Notes under the pieces: generated by a model
The model's database searches: none
Told to the model about the DNA's origin: nothing
Seen by the model: the letters and a program-made list of their open reading frames with translations, nothing else
Shown here: positions 58,184 through 64,000 of the stretch, piece by piece
Layout: every line of letters begins with the position of its first letter
How positions within the stretch are numbered: the stretch's first letter is position 1
Position numbers and translations under genes: made by a program
Origin: Myxococcales bacterium
Lineage (GTDB): Bacteria > Myxococcota_A > Polyangia > Haliangiales > Haliangiaceae
NCBI GenBank assembly: GCA_016717005.1
Contig: JADJUF010000037.1
Span: 434,001-498,000 of the forward strand
DNA: 64,000 bases
Direction: 5' to 3'

Positions 58184-61100
58184 ATGGCCAAGAGCACCTC
58201 GACCAAGAAGAAGAAGGCCGCGCTCGCTGCGCTGGCCGGCACCGACGATCCCCGCGCGCCGCTCGACTCGGCGGCGCTGCTCGACGCCGCGCGCAAGGTG
58301 CTGGCGCGGCTCGAGGCCGACCTGCGCCAGCGGGCCGAGGCGTCGCCAGCGGTGACCCTGGCGCTGCGCGATCAGTACGAGCGCGAGAAGGCGGCCCAGC
58401 GCACGGCCGAGAGCTTCGCGGGCTGGACCGCGGCGCTGGCGACCCAGGTGGCGGCGGCCTGGCTGTTGTCGTGCGTGTTCGTGCGGACGCTCGAGGATCG
58501 CGGGCTGTTGCGCCAGGCCCGCATCGCGGGCTGGGCGCGATGGACAGCCAACGGCTGTTCTTCCAGCTGGCGCCATCGCTGACCGAGCGCGACTACCTGC
58601 TGATGGTCTGGAAGGAGCTGGCGCAATACCCCGCGGCCCGCGGACTGTTCGACGCCGAGCACAGCCTGGTCTGGAGGCTGTCGCCGTCGGCCGAGCTGGC
58701 CAAGGAGCTGCTCGCGCTGTTCCGCACGCCGACCGCCGAGGCCCCGGCCTTCCGGTTCGGCCAGGCCAGCACGCGCTTCCTGGGCGACCTGTACCAGGAC
58801 CTCAGCGAGGACGTCAGGAAGCGCTACGCGCTGTTGCAGACGCCGGACTTCGTCGAGTCGTTCATCCTCGACCGGACGCTGGAGCCGGCGGTGGTGCGCT
58901 TCGGGCTCGATGACACGACGGTCATCGACCCGACGTGCGGCAGCGGGCACTTCTTGCTGGGGGCGTTCGGAAGGCTGTTCGAGCATCGGAGGAGGCTGGA
59001 GCCGGGGGTGGACGCGCGGGTCGCGGCGGTGAAGGCGGTGGACGCGGTGTACGGCGCGGACATCAACCCGTACGCGGTCGCGATCGCGCGCTTCCGCCTG
59101 ACGCTGGAGGTGCTGGGAGAAGGCGGGGTACGGGAAGCTGGCGGACGCGCCGGCCTTGCCGCTGCACGTCGTGGTGGCGGATTCGCTGCGCGTCAATCCC
59201 CAGCACGCCCAGCCGAGCTGCGGCAGCAAGACACGCGCGCGGCGCTGGCGCCGCCTGGGTCGGCGACGCGTTCGCCCTCGAGGACGACCAGGCCGCCCGC
59301 GACGCGCTGTTCCGGCGGTTCGCCGCCGTGGTGGGCAATCCGCCGTACATCACCGAGAAGGACCCAGCCAAGCGCGAGGTCTACCGCAAGATGTGGGCGT
59401 CTCGGCCGCCGGCAAGACGCGCTGTCCGCCCCGTTCTGCGAACGCTTCTTCCAGCTCGCCCGCCCCCGCGGCTACGTCGGCCAGATCACGGCCAACTCGT
59501 TCATGAAGCGGGAGTTCGGCAAGAAGCTGATCGAGGAGTACCTGCCGACCGTAAACCTCGACCTGATCGTGAACACGTCAGGCGCGTACATCCCGGGGCA
59601 CGGCACGCCGACCGTGCTGCTGTTCGGGACGCAGGAGGCGGCGACGTCGCGGGATGTGCTCGCGGTGCTGGCGAAGCGCGGCGAGCCCAGCACGCCGGAG
59701 AATCCGGCGGAGGGGAAGGTGTGGCGGAGCGTGGTCGAGCACTGGGAGGAAGTCGGGTATGAGGATGAGTATCTGTCGGTGGCGCGGGTAGCGCGGGATG
59801 GACTCGCGAAGCATCCCTGGAGCCTCGGCGGCGGCGGGGCGAGCGAGCTGAAGGAGTTGCTGGAGGAGAGGGCGGAGAGGAGGCTGGGGGATGTGGCGAC
59901 GGCAATTGGTTCGACGCGATCATGGGTGAAGACGATCTGTTCGTCGGTCCTGAGCACTGGTTGCGCAGGCTGGGTGTCGACGGCGCTCAGATGCGGAAGC
60001 TCGTCGAAGGCGAGGGGGTGCGGGACTGGAGCATCGCTAGCCCGGCGTCAGCACTCTTCCCGTACGACGAGCGCCTCGAAACCGTGCCGGCAAGTTCGCC
60101 TGCTGCGCTCTCACTTCTGGCAGTTTCGTATTCCTCACCGAGCGGGAGGCATTCGGCAAGAACACTGTCGAAGCCGGTCTGGAGTGGTACGAGTACCGCA
60201 GCTTCTACAAGTCCAAGCGCAGCACCCCGCTGAGCATCACGTTTGCCGAGGTGGCTACTCACAATCACTTTGCGCTCGACCGTGGCGGGCATGTGTTCAA
60301 GCAAACGGCCCCGCTCATCAAGCTCTCGGCGGACGCTTCCGAGGACGACCACCTCGCGCTGCTGGCGTACCTGAACAGCTCGACGGCGTGCTTCTGGATG
60401 AAGCAAGTCGCCTTCCCAAAGACGTCTGGAACGAATGTTGGTGAAATGCGCGGCGTTGCTGAGCGCATCGCCTATCAGTTTTCTGGAACGGCCCTTGGTC
60501 CGCTGCCAATTCCTCCGCTGTCGCCGCGCTTGCGCAAGATTGGCCGCCAAATGGACTCGCTGGCACGCGAGAGAGCCAGCGTAAGACCCGGTCGAAAGAC
60601 TGTGCCGGTGGGTAGTGTCACAGCGCTAAAGGCAGCGTTCGAAGCTGACGCTGCGCGATACGACTCGTTGCAGCGGCAGTTGGTGGTTCTGCAGGAGGAG
60701 ATCGACTGGGAGATCTATACTGCTGCGCAGTTGTGTCCCGCGGGTCTTCTTGCCGCTGATCACAGCCATCACAGCCTTGTGCTTGAGGGCGCAGAAGCGC
60801 ATCCGGGTGAGCGGCCATGCCACCAAGGACTTCCGTCATCGTCCGCGCTGGCGATGTTGTGGGAGAAGCGTCGCGCCGCGATCGCGGAGCGTCCGGCTCT
60901 TGGATTGATGGAACAACCGCTGTATAAGCGCCCTTGGCTTGGTGTTCAAGGGGTGTTCCATCGTGACGGTTGGACGTACGCCGAGCTGCTTCGAGCGGCA
61001 TTGCGCGAGCAGATGTGTGGGGTCCTCGAGGCGGAGGTTCGCGAATTCGGGAGATCCCCGTCAGTTCTCGACGCATAAACGAGGTGCAAGAGATCTCTTT

Positions 61101-61805
61101 TCTTCGCACACTGCTGGCACACACCGTTGAGGATTCGCCGGACGCCGTAGCAGCGCTGCTTTCATCAAATGCCGTGCCTTACCTGGCCGCCTTGCCTTTG
61201 CAGACTCGGGGCTTTCTCGGCGGGCTGACTGGGAGGCGTCATGGGAGGCCCAGCGACTCGAAGACGGCGGAGTGACAACCGTGTGCAGTACTCCGGGGAA
61301 GTACGCCATCGGCGACTTCCGGGAGGCGTCGTACTACAGCCTTCGCGGCCAGCTCGACGTGCCGAAGGAGCGCTTCATCAGCTATCCGGGCTGCGAGTCG
61401 GACGACGACGGCGAGCCGGTGTACGGCTGGGCCGGCTGGGATCATCTGCAGCGGGCCCAGGCGCTGGCCGCGCTGTACATGGATCGCAAGACCCGCGAGG
61501 GCTGGCCGCGCGAGCGGCTGGTCCCCATGCTCGCCGGCCTCCTCGAGCTGATCCCCTGGGTCAAGCAGTGGCACAACGAGCCCAGCGCCGAGTACGACGG
61601 CCTTCGCATGGGCGACTACTTCGCCCAGTTCCTCGACGGCGAGCTCCGCCTCCACTCCCTCACCCCCGCCGACCTCCGCGCCTGGCGCCCCGCCAAGAAG
61701 CCCCGCGGCAAACCCAAGCCCGCCCCCGCCACCTCAGACTCCCCCGCTCCCACCAAGCCCAAACGCCCCCGCAAACCCAAGCCCACGTCTGAGGTTGATC
61801 GATGA
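58184..61805 (+). CDS. pglX: BREX type 2 / Pgl adenine-specific DNA methyltransferase PglX, many frameshifts
   Basis: N6-adenine methyltransferase of the Pgl/BREX-2 system, about 1207 residues when rejoined. The start is MAKSTSTKKKKAALAALAG, with helices LATQVAAAWLLSCVFVRTLEDRGLL. The SAM motif is DPTCGSGHFLLGAF (58927-58968) and the catalytic motif NPPYITEKD (59337-59363). Target-recognition parts include YVGQITANSFMKREFGKKLIEEYLP, LEWYEYRSFYKSKRSTPLSITFAE, VATHNHFALDRGG and LLAYLNSSTACFWMKQV. The last 180 residues (LDVPKERFISYPGCES; YGWAGWDHLQRAQALAALY; LLELIPWVKQWHNE) are the BREX-2-specific end. Breaks lie near 58533, 59118, 59225-59260, 59402, 59900, 60075-60135, 61040-61060 and 61200. 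GC content falls from about 59.9 kb onward. Confidence 0.9.
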
Positions 61806-63029
61806 CGAGCGATCGCGGCGAACGGTCAGCCATTCGCTTTCTGTACACCGACGGCGACGGAACTCAGTTCCGCCCAACGCACTGCTGGATACGCGCCGAG
61901 CCCGGCCGACTCACTGACTGGTCGCTTCACCTGACTCGTCCCGACGGCGAATCAGTCGCTGTGCCGGACCTCAAGCGGTGGATGCTGTTTGGCGACAGTG
62001 CGCATCGTCATTTCAGCTTTCGCAGCGCGATCAGCCCGACTGATATGCGGCAATACAAGCGCGAGGAAGTCCTCGATCGCTACGCGCGTGCCGTGGTCGC
62101 GTCACTGCCGCAGGACTATCGCGGAGCACCGCTGTGGTGTCTCATCCCCGGCATCGGCGATCCGGACCGACGCCGCCGCTATCGGAACGCACTGAACTCG
62201 CGATGCCCGGGGTAAAGCTACTGCCCGAGCCCGAGATGCTGGTTGAGTACTTCCGACTCGTACGTCGCGAACTAGAACTCAAGGAGCGGCACTCGAGCGT
62301 CCTGCTGGTCGTTGACGCCGGAGCCTCGACCGTCAATTTGACGTTCGTTCTAACCCGTCGCGATCGCCTCGCAGAAGGCAAAGGAAGGCGTCGCGCGGAA
62401 AGCGTCGTTACGCGCCAAGCGGGGCGATGCTGCGCGATTTGCAGGCGCCTGGGTCGACGAGGAACCTCGCGCGCGCCATTGGCATTGAACTGCCGAACAA
62501 GGCCGCTGAGCGGCATGCGATTCTTGCTGACGTTGAGCGAGTCAAGTGCAAGCTCTCCAGTCTCAATTCCGGACCCGAGCGGAAGCACCTGCCCGCGATG
62601 GGCCTCCCGTGCAAGCGGGAGATGGAACGTGAAGATCTCGAGCAGGTTTCCGACCTGCTCTGGCAAAGTATATTGCCTACGTACCTCGTACAAGCTGAGC
62701 AACTCCTTATCGACTTGCAGAGCGGAGCGGACGCCGAGTTCTTTCACGAGCGCTTGGAAGGCTTGACCACGATCGATGTCGGCGGCGCACAGCAACTCAT
62801 CGACGGCGTCATCCTCGCAGGGGGAACCAGTCAGTTACCAGGATTTCGGCGCGCCATGCTCCGACACCTGTTTCCCGATCGTCCAGACATGTATATCTAC
62901 ACCGTAGGCGAGGACTACAGCGTCGCCGCGGCACTCGGGTGCGCTCGCGAACGTCTTGGCGGTACATCATCGGCCGAGCCGACTTCGCGTGCCACAGGAG
63001 GCCGCTGCCGTGCAAGGGAACCTCGCTGA
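61802..63029 (+). CDS. actin/Hsp70-fold ATPase-like protein coupled to pglX, three or more frameshifts
   Basis: About 409 residues when rejoined. ATG 61802 overlaps the pglX stop (ATGA). Segments match the Hsp70/actin-like fold in order: ALVVASLPQD-type helix then LWCLIPGIGDPDRRRRYRNALNS, LLPEPEMLVEYF, phosphate-2 loop VLLVVDAGASTVNLTFVL (62311-62340), FAGAWVDEE, LARAIGIELPNKAAERHAILADVERVKCKLSSL, and the adenosine loop DGVILAGGTSQLPGFRRAML (62810-62860). Breaks lie near 62203, 62355 and 62461. The phosphate-1 hairpin (DxGT) expected at the N-terminus is not visible. Base composition is less GC-rich than in the rest of the window. It does not look like DnaK: there is no substrate-binding domain, and length suits the ATPase domain only. 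Confidence 0.72.
62996..63001 (+). promoter_or_regulatory. strong Shine-Dalgarno setting the start of the last gene
   Basis: AGGAGG, 8 nt before the GTG at 63010, inside the end of the preceding gene. Confidence 0.75.
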
Positions 63030-64000
63030 GGCGACCTTCATCGGCACACCGGTCACCGACATCTACTTCGCCTGGAAGCAGCGTAGCGCGCAAGAAGAGG
63101 AGATTCTCGCGCTGGATCGCGACGATCCGTTGCTCGACCACGGCGGCGTGCATCCGTTTGCGGCCACCATTCCCAACTTCAATCTGGGCCCGCTGGAGGG
63201 GCGATTGGTTCCGGGCCCCGGATACTCAAGAATCGGGATCAAGCCCGTGCGGATGTCGGTACGCAAGGCCCCCGCCGAGTTGTCGATCTCTTGGGACGCC
63301 AAGAGCCGCGAGGCCCGAGTGCGTTCAGAGCAGATCAGCAAGACTGGTCAACTACACCTTGCGCTCCACCACCTTGTCCTCGAAGAGGACGAAGCGCCTG
63401 AAACTCGCTCGCTGCCGAAGCCCGTCCCGGTGTCCGTCGGGCTCTGGTCCGATGCCGCGCCCGACGTCATTATCGACCTAGGAATGTCCAAGACCGTGGT
63501 CCTGGCCGCTGACAGCGGTCCGTTCCTGTGGGCTTCCGATGAAAGCGCGCCGCGCGTTTTCCCATCTGCTGACAACACCGCCGGCCCCCATGGCCCGCCG
63601 GAGACGCCGGAGACGCCGGAGACGCGGGAGACGCCGGAGAGTCCCCCGACTCCCGAGGCCCCAGCCGCACGCCACCACGTTCTTGTAACCCGAGCTCCCG
63701 ACGAAGCGCCCCCGGCACCACAGGCACCGGAACCTGTCGACCGAGCCGAGGTGGCATCGCGGGGCTCACCTCCGGCGGGTGGGCACGCGCAGACCCATGG
63801 CCGCGGCGCCGCAACGCCGCCGCCGCAGGTCGCCGCCAAACCAGAGCCGCCCGCCGTTCATGTCGAGCCCGAAGCATTCGGCACGGCGTTGCTCGCGCTT
63901 GTCCAACCGCTTGTCAAAGAAGGGCTGGTCGATACCGTTGCAGATCTCACGATGTTGTTACTCGCGTTGAGCACGCGGCCATTCGTCCTGCTTGCGGGCC
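63010..64000 (+). CDS. unknown protein with phosphate-1-like motif, Pro-rich linker and start of a probable AAA+ domain; 3' end outside window
   Basis: Open to the window edge, 330 residues seen. GTG 63010 follows AGGAGG and overlaps the previous gene by 20 nt. Residues 1-125 form an unfamiliar, probably beta-rich domain (FIGTPVTDIYFAWKQRSAQE; FAATIPNFNLGPLEGRLVPG; LSISWDAKSREARV; LHLALHHLVLEED). Then DVIIDLGMSKTVVLAADSGP (63466-63525) resembles the phosphate-1 hairpin of Hsp70/actin ATPases, the part missing from the preceding protein. A long linker of PETPETRETPESPP, Ala/Pro and His follows. The last residues, LLALSTRPFVLLAG, are the usual lead-in to a Walker A in McrB-type AAA+ proteins; the P-loop itself would be in the next bases. 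Probably a partner of the preceding gene. Confidence 0.7.
   Translation, partial: MQGNLAEATFIGTPVTDIYFAWKQRSAQEEEILALDRDDPLLDHGGVHPFAATIPNFNLGPLEGRLVPGPGYSRIGIKPVRMSVRKAPAELSISWDAKSREARVRSEQISKTGQLHLALHHLVLEEDEAPETRSLPKPVPVSVGLWSDAAPDVIIDLGMSKTVVLAADSGPFLWASDESAPRVFPSADNTAGPHGPPETPETPETRETPESPPTPEAPAARHHVLVTRAPDEAPPAPQAPEPVDRAEVASRGSPPAGGHAQTHGRGAATPPPQVAAKPEPPAVHVEPEAFGTALLALVQPLVKEGLVDTVADLTMLLLALSTRPFVLLAG

Noticed and set aside
58143..58355. ATG 58143 as the start of pglX
   Set aside because: It lies in a different frame, giving an Arg/Pro-rich peptide; the pglX frame starts at 58184.
61272..61805. Separate gene for the 177-residue segment after pglX
   Set aside because: Its sequence (LDVPKERFISYPGCES, YGWAGWDHLQ) is the normal C-terminus of BREX-2 PglX, separated only by frame shifts.

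Overview
The window comes from a very GC-rich bacterium that looks like a member of the Myxococcota, most plausibly the Kofleriaceae/Haliangiales side. This is inference from gene content: sigma-54 activators and Ser/Thr kinases, a DUF2330 protein with a MYXO-CTERM-like tail, many lipoproteins with Asp/Ala 'VDA/IDA' linkers, and a pyruvate:ferredoxin oxidoreductase next to a dihydroorotate-dehydrogenase-like gene. No 16S gene or marker in the window proves the taxonomy.

Layout. 0-24.5 kb is ordinary chromosome with intact frames: the end of an FHA/sigma-54 activator, secreted proteins and lipoproteins, a spermidine-synthase-like protein, a HIT protein, an M16 peptidase, an RNB ribonuclease, the coupled pair murA-hisG, an esterase and a lipoprotein methyltransferase. 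24.8-32.2 kb is a Wadjet/condensin-type anti-plasmid locus: jetA-jetB-jetC overlap by 4 nt and run leftward, while jetD (Toprim) is divergent. 32.3-44.3 kb has small lipoproteins, a zinc-ribbon protein, an acetyltransferase, a dihydroorotate-dehydrogenase-like gene with nifJ, a cyclic-nucleotide-binding nucleoside kinase, and a TPR-SUFU protein. A tRNA-Ala(CGC) lies at 44.4 kb. 44.6-64 kb is accessory: a DUF4157 metallopeptidase-like protein, an unknown gene, pglW and pglX (BREX type 2/Pgl) separated by four non-BREX genes, then an actin/Hsp70-fold gene translationally coupled to pglX, and a last gene cut by the window edge. The last gene carries a lone phosphate-1-like motif and runs into what looks like an AAA+ domain. 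That final pair is the best candidate for an undescribed defence module.

Three patterns cut across genes. (1) More than a dozen genes have a TAnnnT hexamer 5-10 nt before the start codon and no Shine-Dalgarno, as expected for leaderless mRNAs, while several operon-internal genes keep an SD. (2) Tandem repeats lie at the 3' ends of many genes and are built from the gene's own last codons, stop and 3' flank. (3) From about 36 kb rightward almost every long gene, and the tRNA, is broken by single-base indels, often in G/C runs, although each frame segment is otherwise clean. This points to uncorrected sequencing error more than decay, so I annotate these genes as whole loci and mark approximate frame breaks.
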